Part shown: piece after piece, positions 7,630-14,131 of the stretch
How positions within the stretch are numbered: the first letter of the stretch is position 1
Layout: each line of letters starts with the position of its first letter
Source of the DNA: JBBQDK01 sp038319625
GTDB lineage: Bacteria > Pseudomonadota > Gammaproteobacteria > JBBQDK01
Direction: 5' to 3'
Assembly (NCBI GenBank): GCA_038319625.1
Contig: JBBQDK010000062.1
Coordinates: forward strand, 1-14,985
DNA: 14,985 nucleotides
Notes under the pieces: generated by a model
Told to the model about the DNA's origin: nothing
Databases searched by the model: none
Seen by the model: the letters and a program-made list of their open reading frames with translations, nothing else
Translations under genes and position numbers: made by a program

Positions 7630-9909
7630 ATGAAAAAGATCCTGGGAGTATGTCTGTTGTTGGTCCTGTGCCTGACGCGCGCCTGGGCCTTCGAGCCGTT
7701 CGTCATCAAGGACATCCGCGTCGACGGCCTGCAACGCATCGCAGCGGGCACGGTGTTCACCTACCTGCCGACCAAGGTCGGCGACCGGATCGACGACGCC
7801 GCTGCCGCCGATGCCATCCGCGCGCTGTTCAAGACCGGCTTCTTCAAGGATGTGCGCCTGGAACGGCAGGGCGATGTGCTGGTGGTCAGTGTTATCGAGC
7901 GGCCCGCCATCGCTGATATCAAGTTCACCGGCAATAAAGACATCGAAACCAAGACTCTCAAGAAATCACTCAAGGATGTCGGCTTCGCCGAAGGTCAGGC
8001 CTTCAACCGCTCGCTGCTCGACAAGGTCGAGCAGGAGCTGCAGCGCCAGTACTTCAGCCAGGGTAAGTACGCTGTCAAGATCAAGACCACGGTGACGCCG
8101 CTGGAACGCAACCGGGTCAGCATTGCGATCGATATCTCCGAGGGCAAGGTGGCACGCATCAAGCGTATCAATATCGTCGGCAACCATGCGTTCAAGGACA
8201 ACGAGCTGCGCGATATCTTCCAGCTCACCGGGCCGCGGATGTTCTCGTTCTTTTCCAGTTCCGACCAGTACTCCAAGCAGAAGCTCTCCGCCGACCTGGA
8301 AACGCTGCGTTCCTTTTATCAGGATCGCGGCTATATCAACTTCAATATCGATTCCACTCAGGTGTCCATCTCGCCGAACAAAAGGGACATCTACATCACT
8401 ATCAATATCTCCGAGGGCGAGCAGTACACCGTCAAGGAAGTGAAGCTGGCCGGCGACCTGGTGGTCAAGCCCGAGGAACTGGCCAATTTCATCACGGTGC
8501 AGCCGGGCGAAGTCTTCTCGCGTAAACAGGCGACCGAAACCGCCACCAAAATCAGCGAGCGGCTCGGCAATGACGGTTATGCCTTCGCCAACGTCAATAC
8601 AATTCCCGATATCGACAAGGACAAGAAACAGGTTACGCTGACCTTCTTCATCGATCCAGGCAAGCGAGTCTATGTGCGCCGCATCAACACCATCGGCAAC
8701 ATCAAGACCCGCGACGAGGTGCTGCGTCGTGAAATGCGCCAGATGGAAGGTGCCTGGTTCTCTACCGAAAAGGTCAACCGTTCGCGTACCCGGCTGCAGC
8801 GCCTCGGTTATTTCGATGAGGTCAATGTCGAGACGCCGGCCGTGCCGGGCACCACTGACCAGGTGGATGTCGATTATTCAGTTACGGAACGTTCCTCCGG
8901 TACGCTGTCGCTGGGTCTGGGCTATTCCCAGGGACAGGGGTTCCTGTTTAATACCAGCATCACCCAGGACAACTTCCTCGGTACCGGCAACCGCGTCAGT
9001 GCGTCCTTCAACAACAGCCGGGTCAACACCATCTATAGCGTCGGCTATACCAATCCGTACTACACGCTGGATGGCGTGAGCCGCGGCTTCAACGGCTATT
9101 ACCGGAAGACCGACGCATCCCAGGCCAATATTGCCAATTACACCACCGATGTCCTGGGCGGCAATGTCAATTACGGCATACCGATCTCCGAAGATGACAC
9201 CATTAATGCCGGTCTCGGCTTCGAAAACACCAAGTTGAACATCACGGCCGCTTCGCCGGTCGAGATCACCAGTTACGTCAGCCAGAACGGCAGCCAGTTC
9301 AACAATGTCAGCCTGCGTACTAGCTGGTCGCACGATACCCGCAATCGTGCCATTCTGCCGGATCGCGGCAGCCTGACCTCATTGTCCGCGGAATCCAGTC
9401 TGCCCGGTTTCGATCTGGAGTATTACAAGCTCGGTGTGCGGCACCAACGCTTCTTTCCGTTGTCCGACGAGTTGACCCTGTCCCTGAACGGCGAGGTTGG
9501 GTATGGCGACAGCTTCGGCAAGACTACCGATCTGCCACCGTTCGAGAAGTACTATGCCGGCGGCGCGACATCGGTACGCGGTTATCAGGACAACACCCTG
9601 GGCCCGATTTCGGTGGTGACGGGCGATCCGCTGGGTGGCAAGATGCGAGTGGTCGGCAATATGGAGCTGTACCTGCCGGTACCGTTCATGAAGGAAGTCA
9701 AGTCCTTCCGGCTCAGCGCCTTCGTCGATGCGGGCAATGTGTTCGACAAGAGCAATTTCAAGGCCGGTGATCTGCGTATGTCGGTCGGCATGTCAGCGAT
9801 CTGGATCTCGCCGATCGGCCCGCTGTCGTTCAGTCTGGCCAAGCCCTTCCATGATCAACCGGGCGACAGGACGCAGATATTCCAGTTCTCCATCGGCACG
9901 GGCATCTGA
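7630..9909 (+). CDS. bamA: Outer membrane protein assembly factor BamA
   Basis: Omp85-family core of the BAM complex, which folds and inserts beta-barrel proteins into the outer membrane. The N-terminus is a classic signal peptide (MKKILGVCLLLVLCLTRAWA, cleaved before FEPF). Five POTRA domains follow to about residue 420, then a 16-strand barrel. The conserved loop-6 VRGY motif is at 649-652. The 759 aa is shorter than E. coli (810), in the normal family range. AAGAGAG at 7618-7624 supports the ATG; an earlier in-frame TTG (7609) would only place MRHKRVR before the signal peptide. The protein ends FQFSIGTGI: it has the penultimate-strand pattern but no final Phe or Trp. A terminator-like hairpin follows. 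Confidence 0.97.
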   Translation: MKKILGVCLLLVLCLTRAWAFEPFVIKDIRVDGLQRIAAGTVFTYLPTKVGDRIDDAAAADAIRALFKTGFFKDVRLERQGDVLVVSVIERPAIADIKFTGNKDIETKTLKKSLKDVGFAEGQAFNRSLLDKVEQELQRQYFSQGKYAVKIKTTVTPLERNRVSIAIDISEGKVARIKRINIVGNHAFKDNELRDIFQLTGPRMFSFFSSSDQYSKQKLSADLETLRSFYQDRGYINFNIDSTQVSISPNKRDIYITINISEGEQYTVKEVKLAGDLVVKPEELANFITVQPGEVFSRKQATETATKISERLGNDGYAFANVNTIPDIDKDKKQVTLTFFIDPGKRVYVRRINTIGNIKTRDEVLRREMRQMEGAWFSTEKVNRSRTRLQRLGYFDEVNVETPAVPGTTDQVDVDYSVTERSSGTLSLGLGYSQGQGFLFNTSITQDNFLGTGNRVSASFNNSRVNTIYSVGYTNPYYTLDGVSRGFNGYYRKTDASQANIANYTTDVLGGNVNYGIPISEDDTINAGLGFENTKLNITAASPVEITSYVSQNGSQFNNVSLRTSWSHDTRNRAILPDRGSLTSLSAESSLPGFDLEYYKLGVRHQRFFPLSDELTLSLNGEVGYGDSFGKTTDLPPFEKYYAGGATSVRGYQDNTLGPISVVTGDPLGGKMRVVGNMELYLPVPFMKEVKSFRLSAFVDAGNVFDKSNFKAGDLRMSVGMSAIWISPIGPLSFSLAKPFHDQPGDRTQIFQFSIGTGI

Positions 9910-9929
9910 TTTATTGGTCTACAAGAACG

Positions 9930-9979
9930 CTCACGCATTAACGTCGCGACTTTGCGTGAGAATTCATTTATTTTTTTAT
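9930..9979 (+). terminator. Terminator- or attenuator-like hairpin between bamA and skp
   Basis: CTCACGCA (9930-9937) pairs perfectly with TGCGTGAG (9953-9960). The loop contains its own 8-bp palindrome GTCGCGAC (9943-9950). A T-rich stretch follows, with seven consecutive T at 9971-9977. The T-run begins 10 nt after the stem, farther than in an ideal Rho-independent terminator, so partial termination is the safer reading. It would let bamA be expressed differently from skp-lpxD. Confidence 0.55.
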
Positions 9980-9981
9980 CT

Positions 9982-9985
9982 GGAG
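9982..9985 (+). promoter_or_regulatory. Ribosome-binding site deciding the TTG start of skp
   Basis: GGAG lies 7 nt upstream of the TTG at 9993. That TTG begins MKRIALFIL, a well-formed signal peptide, and no ATG occurs at the same place. The next in-frame ATG (10026) would cut the signal peptide in half. Confidence 0.75.
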
Positions 9986-9992
9986 ACGTAAC

Positions 9993-10514
9993 TTGAAAAG
10001 AATCGCATTGTTTATTCTGAGTACCATGGCAATCATGGCGGTTGTCCCCGCGGTGCAGGCCGGTGACTTCAAGGTTGCCTTCGTCAACGCCGCTGTACTG
10101 CTCGACAAGGCGCCGCAGGCCGAAGCGGCACGCAAGAAGCTGGAAAACGAATTCTCCGCGCGTGAAAAAGACCTGGTTTCACAGCAGAAAAAGGTCCAGG
10201 AAATGGAAAGCAAGCTGAGCCGTGATTCCGCGACCATGAGCGACACCGAACAGCGCAAGCTGGAGCGTGAGCTCACTTCGCGCAAGCGCGAACTGAAAAA
10301 TGCGCAGGACGAATTCCGTGACGATCTGAACATCCGTCGCAACGAAGAGCTCGGCAAGCTGCAGCGCAGCGTATATGAGGTGATCGTGGCGCTGGCCAAG
10401 CAGGAGAAGTACGACATGATCGTCGGCGATGGTGTGATCTATGCCAGCGATCAGGTGGACATCACGGACAAGGTGCTGCAGAAGCTCAAATCCGCGTCCA
10501 CCACCGCCAAGTAG
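9993..10514 (+). CDS. skp: Periplasmic chaperone Skp (OmpH family)
   Basis: Trimeric periplasmic chaperone that holds unfolded outer-membrane proteins on the way to BamA, encoded just upstream. The first 23 residues form a signal peptide ending AVQA before GDFKVAFVNAAVLL, the usual start of mature OmpH proteins. The middle (about residues 50-130) is charged, Lys/Glu/Gln/Arg-rich coiled coil (EKDLVSQQKKVQEMESKL), the tentacle helices. The C-terminus has EKYDMIVGDGVIYAS, which completes the beta body. The length is 173 aa against 161 in E. coli. The start is TTG, supported by GGAG at 9982-9985. lpxD follows after 20 nt, so the two are probably co-transcribed. Confidence 0.95.
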   Translation: MKRIALFILSTMAIMAVVPAVQAGDFKVAFVNAAVLLDKAPQAEAARKKLENEFSAREKDLVSQQKKVQEMESKLSRDSATMSDTEQRKLERELTSRKRELKNAQDEFRDDLNIRRNEELGKLQRSVYEVIVALAKQEKYDMIVGDGVIYASDQVDITDKVLQKLKSASTTAK

Positions 10515-10534
10515 TCTGGCCGGGTGCCTTGAGT

Positions 10535-11560
10535 ATGGCCTTGACGCTGGGTGAACTGGCCGCGCAGGTGGGCGCCGAACTGCACGGTGATGCGGCGTGC
10601 CGTATCGACAGCGTTGCGCCGCTCGACCGGGCCCGGCCCGGCGCCATCGCATTTCTGACCAGCCCGCGTTTCCGGCGCCATCTCGCCGGTACCGCGGCTT
10701 CGGCCGTGATACTGCGACGCGAGGACCTTGCCGATTGTAGCGTGCCGGCATTGCTCAGCGCCAACCCGCAGCTGACCTACGCGCGGGTTGCGGCACTACT
10801 GTATCCGTCCCCGCCGCTGCGCCATGGCGTGCATGCCAGCGCCGTGGTCGAACCCGGCAGCCAGGTGGCGAGCAGTGCCTGGATCGGTCCGCACAGCGTG
10901 GTCGAAGCGGGCGCGGTGATAGGTGCGGATGTTTTCATTGGTCCGGGGTGCGTGATCGGCGCACGCGCGCAGATCGGCGCGGGCAGCCATCTGGAAGCAC
11001 GCATCACTGTGTGTCACGACGTACGCATCGGCGCGCGTGCGTTGATCTACCCGGGCGCGGTGATCGGCAGCGACGGTTTCGGCCTGGCCGGCGACACCGG
11101 CACCTGGGTGCGCGTGCCACAACTCGGAACGGTGTCGATCGGCGACGATGTCGAGATCGGTGCCAACACCACCATCGATCGCGGTGCCCTGGACGATACG
11201 GTGATCGAAGATGGCGTCAAACTCGACAATCAGATCCAGGTCGCGCACAACGTGCGCATCGGCGCCCATACTGCTATCGCCGGATGCGTCGGTATCGCGG
11301 GCAGCGCCAGTATTGGCAAGCACTGCACGGTCGGCGGCGGTGTCGGTATCGCCGGTCATCTGGAAATTGCCGATGATGTGCACCTGACCGGTATGACCTT
11401 TGTGACCAAGTCGATCACCGTCTCGGGTGTGTATTCCTCCGGAATGCCCGCCGAGACCAACCGGCAATGGCATCGCAGCATTGCCCAATACCGCAAGCTC
11501 GACGAGATGGCGGCACGTATCAAAGCGCTGGAAGAGAATATCAAGGTACTCAAGGCTTAG
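10535..11560 (+). CDS. lpxD: UDP-3-O-(3-hydroxyacyl)glucosamine N-acyltransferase
   Basis: Third step of lipid A synthesis: transfers a 3-hydroxyacyl chain from acyl carrier protein to the 2-amino group of UDP-3-O-acyl-glucosamine. The N-terminal uridine-binding domain runs to about residue 100 (LTYARVAALL). Left-handed beta-helix hexapeptide repeats follow (for example SIGDDVEIGANTTIDRGALDD). Catalytic His238 is in QVAHNVRIG, with a second conserved His275 in GIAGHLEI. The C-terminal helix ends the protein at 341 aa, the same as E. coli. The ATG at 10535 is preferred; a TTG at 10529 would add two residues, and the ribosome-binding site is weak for both. Position 289 is Phe where E. coli has the acyl-ruler Met290. 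The gene is intact, and the IS begins 17 nt after its stop. Confidence 0.96.
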   Translation: MALTLGELAAQVGAELHGDAACRIDSVAPLDRARPGAIAFLTSPRFRRHLAGTAASAVILRREDLADCSVPALLSANPQLTYARVAALLYPSPPLRHGVHASAVVEPGSQVASSAWIGPHSVVEAGAVIGADVFIGPGCVIGARAQIGAGSHLEARITVCHDVRIGARALIYPGAVIGSDGFGLAGDTGTWVRVPQLGTVSIGDDVEIGANTTIDRGALDDTVIEDGVKLDNQIQVAHNVRIGAHTAIAGCVGIAGSASIGKHCTVGGGVGIAGHLEIADDVHLTGMTFVTKSITVSGVYSSGMPAETNRQWHRSIAQYRKLDEMAARIKALEENIKVLKA

Positions 11561-11573
11561 CATGCCGAAGTCT

Positions 11574-11594
11574 ATTACTCATAAGTCAGTAATA
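11574..11594 (+). repeat. Left terminal inverted repeat of the IS630-family element
   Basis: This 21-bp end matches the reverse complement of 12663-12683 at 20 of 21 positions (the one difference is A at 11584 against G). The TA at 11576-11577 within it is the likely target dinucleotide, so the element proper would begin at 11578. Confidence 0.9.
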
Positions 11595-11599
11595 AAGTC

Positions 11600-11605
11600 T
11601 ACAAT
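11600..11605 (+). promoter_or_regulatory. Possible -10 element for the transposase gene
   Basis: TACAAT lies 12 nt upstream of the transposase ATG, just inside the left end of the IS. The upstream TTACTC at 11575-11580 is a poor -35 with a 19-nt spacer. Transposase promoters often sit in IS ends, but this one is weakly supported. Confidence 0.3.
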
Positions 11606-11616
11606 CTAGGAACTAA

Positions 11617-12678
11617 ATGCCATCACGCAGACTCCAATCGGTCATGAAAAGAGATGGACGAACGCATGACCGAAAGACGCAAGAGGCCATCCGCCTGATG
11701 GCGGTTGATCGCATGCTTGAGGGTGAGGATGTAACGGTAGTAATGGAAAGCTACGGACTGTGCCGCACCACGGGTTACAAGTGGCTGGCAAAGATTCGTG
11801 GGCGTGGACGTGGAAAGCACTGCCTGATAGCCCGCAAAGGTACTGGGCGCACACCTAAATTGACGCGTGGGCAGAAGTCGCAGGTGTTCCGCTGGGTCAA
11901 TGGCAAGAACCCGATGCAGTATGGCTTTGATTTTGCGCTGTGGACGCGCGCGATTGTTCGTGAACTGATTCTCAAGAAATTCAAGGTCCGTTTGAGTGTG
12001 ACCTCGGTGGGTAGCTTGCTTGCCGAACTCAACCTCACGGCGCAAAAGCCCCTGCAACGGGCCTATCAACGCGACCCCGACGCAATTGAGCGCTGGCAGC
12101 GCGACACCTTCCCGGCCATTGCCAAGCAGGCCAAAGCGAAAGGTGCTGAAATCTACTTTTGGGACGAATCGGGTTTTCGTGCCGATGCCGTGCACGGCAA
12201 GACCTGGAGTGAGCGGGGCAAAACCCCAGTGGTTAACCGGCCCGGACAACGCCAAAGCATCAGCGCCGCGTCGGCGGTCAATGCCAAAGGGGCATTCTGG
12301 TTTGCCACCTATCAAGGTGGGCTGACGGGCGAATTGTTCGTCAAATTGCTTAAGCAACTGATGTATCGGCGCAAGAAACCGCTGCATCTGGTTATAGACG
12401 GATTGCCGGCGCACAAGAAAGCGGTGGTCAAAACGTATGTGGCTGATACGGGTGGCCGTCTGACCCTGCACTTTCTGCCTGGCTACGCGCCCGACCTGAA
12501 TCCCGATGAGCTGGTGTGGAGCCATGCCAAGCGTACGGGTGTCGCCAGACGACCGCTGCTGAAGGGTGAGATGCTTCAAGAGCGCGTGCATCAACAGCTG
12601 CAGAAAATCGGCGATAACAGGAAGCTTGTGCGCTCGTTCTTTAAACATCCGTCTGTAGCCTATATTACTGACCTATGA
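11617..12678 (+). CDS. IS630-family transposase, intact
   Basis: DDE transposase that cuts and pastes the surrounding IS at TA sites. The N-terminal helix-turn-helix DNA-binding region spans about residues 22-60 (VVMESYGLCRTTGYKWLAKI), and a second winged-helix-like part about 85-150. The catalytic domain has EIYFWDESGFRAD (Asp183), LHLVIDGLPAHKK (Asp261) and LPGYAPDLNPDELVW (Glu298), with 36 residues between the second Asp and the Glu by my count. All three acidic residues are present and the 353-aa frame is unbroken, so it could be active. AGG at 11608-11610 lies 6 nt before the ATG. The stop codon lies inside the right inverted repeat, a compact arrangement common in small IS elements. Confidence 0.95.
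   Translation: MPSRRLQSVMKRDGRTHDRKTQEAIRLMAVDRMLEGEDVTVVMESYGLCRTTGYKWLAKIRGRGRGKHCLIARKGTGRTPKLTRGQKSQVFRWVNGKNPMQYGFDFALWTRAIVRELILKKFKVRLSVTSVGSLLAELNLTAQKPLQRAYQRDPDAIERWQRDTFPAIAKQAKAKGAEIYFWDESGFRADAVHGKTWSERGKTPVVNRPGQRQSISAASAVNAKGAFWFATYQGGLTGELFVKLLKQLMYRRKKPLHLVIDGLPAHKKAVVKTYVADTGGRLTLHFLPGYAPDLNPDELVWSHAKRTGVARRPLLKGEMLQERVHQQLQKIGDNRKLVRSFFKHPSVAYITDL
12661..12666 (+). promoter_or_regulatory. Possible outward -10 at the right end of the IS
   Basis: TATATT is a 5/6 match to the sigma-70 -10 consensus and points toward fabZ. The best upstream hexamer is TTTAAA at 12640-12645, a 4/6 match with a short 15-nt spacer. It overlaps the end of the transposase gene. If functional it would drive fabZ-lpxA-lpxB from within the IS. 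The support is weak. Confidence 0.2.
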
Positions 12679-12683
12679 GTAAT
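12663..12683 (+). repeat. Right terminal inverted repeat of the IS630-family element
   Basis: Reverse-complement partner of 11574-11594, with 20 of 21 bases matching. It overlaps the transposase stop codon (12676-12678) and includes the TA at 12680-12681 taken as the second copy of the target duplication. Confidence 0.9.
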
Positions 12684-12688
12684 TACAG

Positions 12689-12769
12689 CCGCAGAGGCGC
12701 AGAGCACGCAGAGTGTGATCTGATGAAAGCACAAGCCTGATTTTCTCTGCATACTCTGCGTCTCTGCGG
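12689..12769. repeat. Intergenic palindrome with CGCAGAG-array arms
   Basis: The left arm (12689-12713) has three CGCAGAG cores preceded by spacers C, G and CA. Read on the opposite strand, the right arm (12745-12769) has three cores in the same 1-, 1-, 2-nt spacing with spacers C, A and TA, the last core being TGCAGAG. Four further bases (TTAC) match outside the arms if a 3-nt insertion on the left is allowed. The loop is 31 nt. The element fills the gap between the IS end and fabZ and ends 32 nt before the fabZ ATG. CGCAGAG-periodic repeats of this kind are, to my knowledge, common in many environmental bacterial genomes. No T-tract follows, so it is not a standard terminator. Confidence 0.85.
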
Positions 12770-12801
12770 TAAGAACTTTATCAACTCAAAGCGAATCACC
12801 T

Positions 12802-13278
12802 ATGGCTAAGACAGAAACGCAAGACGAAACGTGCAAGATGGACATACACGAAGTGATGAAGCGCCTGCCGCATCGTTACCCGTTTCTGATGATCGATCGG
12901 GTGCTGGAGTGTGTGGCGGGTAAATCGTTGCGCGCGTTGAAGAACGTCACCATCAATGAACCGTTTTTCCCCGGCCACTTTCCGCAGCGCCCGGTCATGC
13001 CCGGCGTGCTGATACTGGAAGCATTGGCACAGGCCACCGGCATCCTGGCCATGGCCAGCGCCGAACACGAGCGCGAAGACAATTCGCTGTACTATTTTGT
13101 CGGTATCGACAATGCACGCTTCAAACAGCCAGTTGAGCCGGGTGACCAGATGATCCTGGATGTGGTGCTGACCAAATCCAAGCGCGGCATCTGGATGTTC
13201 AGCACCGAGGCCAAGGTCGACGGCAAGGTGGTCACCAGCGCCGACCTGATGTGCACCGCACGGAGCTTCGAGCCTTGA
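12802..13278 (+). CDS. fabZ: 3-hydroxyacyl-[acyl-carrier-protein] dehydratase FabZ
   Basis: Hot-dog-fold dehydratase of type II fatty acid synthesis. It converts 3-hydroxyacyl-ACP to trans-2-enoyl-ACP and so competes with LpxA and LpxD for the same 3-hydroxyacyl-ACP pool. The family core is LPHRYPFLMIDRVLE (22-36) and EPFFPGHFPQRPVMPGVLIL (53-72), with catalytic His59 and, in the following EALAQATG helix, Glu73. The ATG at 12802 gives 158 aa. A second in-frame ATG at 12838 gives MDIHEVMKRLPHRYPF, the usual family N-terminus, and 146 aa. Neither has a good Shine-Dalgarno, so the start is uncertain. Its stop overlaps the lpxA TTG start. The upstream gap holds the IS and a palindrome. Confidence 0.96.
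   Translation: MAKTETQDETCKMDIHEVMKRLPHRYPFLMIDRVLECVAGKSLRALKNVTINEPFFPGHFPQRPVMPGVLILEALAQATGILAMASAEHEREDNSLYYFVGIDNARFKQPVEPGDQMILDVVLTKSKRGIWMFSTEAKVDGKVVTSADLMCTARSFEP
13262..13265 (+). promoter_or_regulatory. Ribosome-binding site deciding the TTG start of lpxA
   Basis: GGAG inside the end of fabZ lies 9 nt before the TTG at 13275. That TTG begins MIDPRAVVDP, the usual LpxA N-terminus. A GTG at 13251 would add eight residues encoded within fabZ and has no comparable site. Confidence 0.7.
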
Positions 13279-14045
13279 TCGATCCGCGCGCCGTGGTCGA
13301 CCCGCGCGCCAGTCTCGACAGCAGCGTCGAGGTGGGGCCCTTCAGTATCATCGGTCCGGACGTGGAGATCGGTGCAGGCAGCTGGGTCGGTCCGCACGTC
13401 ATCATCAATGGCCATACGCGCATCGGTCGCGATAACCGCATCTTTCAGTTCTCCTCGCTGGGCGAAGTGCCACAAGACAAAAAATACAGTGACGAGCCGA
13501 CTCGCCTGGAGATCGGCGACCGCAACCTGATCCGCGAGTCCGTGACAATAAACCGCGGCACGGTGCAGGATCAGGGTATGACGCGCATCGGCGATGACAA
13601 CTGGATCATGGCCTATGTGCATATCGCCCACGATTGCATGATCGGCAATCACACCATCTTCGCCAATGCCGCATCGCTCGCTGGCCATGTGGTGATCGAC
13701 GATTACGTGATTCTCGGCGGCTTCACCCTCATCTCGCAGTTCCTGCATCTCGGCATCAACAGCTTCACCGCCATGGGCAGTGTGGTTAACCGCGATGTGC
13801 CGCCTTATGTGACCGTCTCCGGACACATGGCCCAGCCCTTCGGCATTAACACGGAAGGGCTGAAACGCCGCGGTTTCAGCACCAAGGTCATCACGCAGGT
13901 ACGCCTGGCTTACAAACTGCTGTACAAATCCAAGCTGCGTCTGGAGGACGCCATCGCTCAGATTCAGGCCATGGCGGGTGATTGTGCTGAGCTGGAGCCG
14001 TTCGCGGACTTCATCAAGAACGCACCGCGCGGTATTATCCGATGA
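13275..14045 (+). CDS. lpxA: UDP-N-acetylglucosamine O-acyltransferase
   Basis: First step of lipid A synthesis: transfers a 3-hydroxyacyl chain from acyl carrier protein to the 3-OH of UDP-GlcNAc. Left-handed beta-helix hexapeptides begin at VEVGPFSIIGPDVEIGAG. GEPTR-like DEPTRLEIGDRNLIRESVTI and VHIAHDCMIGNH follow, with catalytic His119 (E. coli His125), His116 (His122) and His138 (His144). NTEGLKRRGFS marks the C-terminal helical part. The length is 256 aa against 262 in E. coli, aligning without gaps across the catalytic region. Met167 is at the E. coli Gly173 acyl-ruler position, as in Pseudomonas, which predicts a 10-carbon chain. Ser154 replaces the conserved His160. The start is TTG, overlapping the fabZ stop as TTGA. 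Confidence 0.96.
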   Translation: MIDPRAVVDPRASLDSSVEVGPFSIIGPDVEIGAGSWVGPHVIINGHTRIGRDNRIFQFSSLGEVPQDKKYSDEPTRLEIGDRNLIRESVTINRGTVQDQGMTRIGDDNWIMAYVHIAHDCMIGNHTIFANAASLAGHVVIDDYVILGGFTLISQFLHLGINSFTAMGSVVNRDVPPYVTVSGHMAQPFGINTEGLKRRGFSTKVITQVRLAYKLLYKSKLRLEDAIAQIQAMAGDCAELEPFADFIKNAPRGIIR

Positions 14046-14047
14046 CA

Positions 14048-14118
14048 GGAAAAAGGGAAAAGATAAAAGAGAAAAGGTGCAAACCTCAACTTTCACCTTT
14101 TCTCTTTTACCTTTTTCC
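14048..14118. repeat. Intergenic palindrome with GNNAAAA-array arms
   Basis: The left arm is four consecutive 7-mers GGAAAAA, GGGAAAA, GATAAAA, GAGAAAA (14048-14075) followed by GGTG. Read on the opposite strand from 14118, the right arm is GGAAAAA, GGTAAAA, GAGAAAA, GGTGAAA. The arms pair except that the left has one extra unit. The loop is AT-balanced and short. The element occupies most of the 86-bp lpxA-lpxB gap, starting 2 nt after the lpxA stop and ending 13 nt before the lpxB ATG. The stem is A/T pairs rather than GC-rich, so I do not call it a terminator. Similar purine-rich repeats are familiar to me from other bacteria. Confidence 0.85.
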
Positions 14119-14131
14119 TTTCCACTAACCC

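Larger units (their letters stand above)
11578..12679 (+). mobile_element. IS630-family insertion sequence between lpxD and fabZ
   Basis: A complete element of about 1.1 kb with one transposase gene and near-perfect terminal inverted repeats. It is flanked by TA at 11576-11577 and 12680-12681, the TA duplication typical of IS630/Tc1-mariner elements. Removing it with one TA restores TCTATTAATTACAG, a palindromic ATTAAT target. It lies in the same direction as the host genes and sits in the intergenic gap, leaving lpxD and fabZ whole. The near-identical ends and uninterrupted transposase suggest a recent insertion. It may disturb co-transcription of lpxD with fabZ-lpxA-lpxB unless there is read-through or an internal promoter. 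Confidence 0.92.

Noticed and set aside
11623..12648. Long minus-strand frame opposite the transposase
   Set aside because: The + strand has the intact DDE transposase with a ribosome-binding site and conserved motifs. The antisense frame has none.
14048..14118. Rho-independent terminator between lpxA and lpxB
   Set aside because: The right arm is T-rich, but the stem is almost all A/T pairs with no GC-rich core. The same design occurs elsewhere with other bases, so a repeat is the better explanation.
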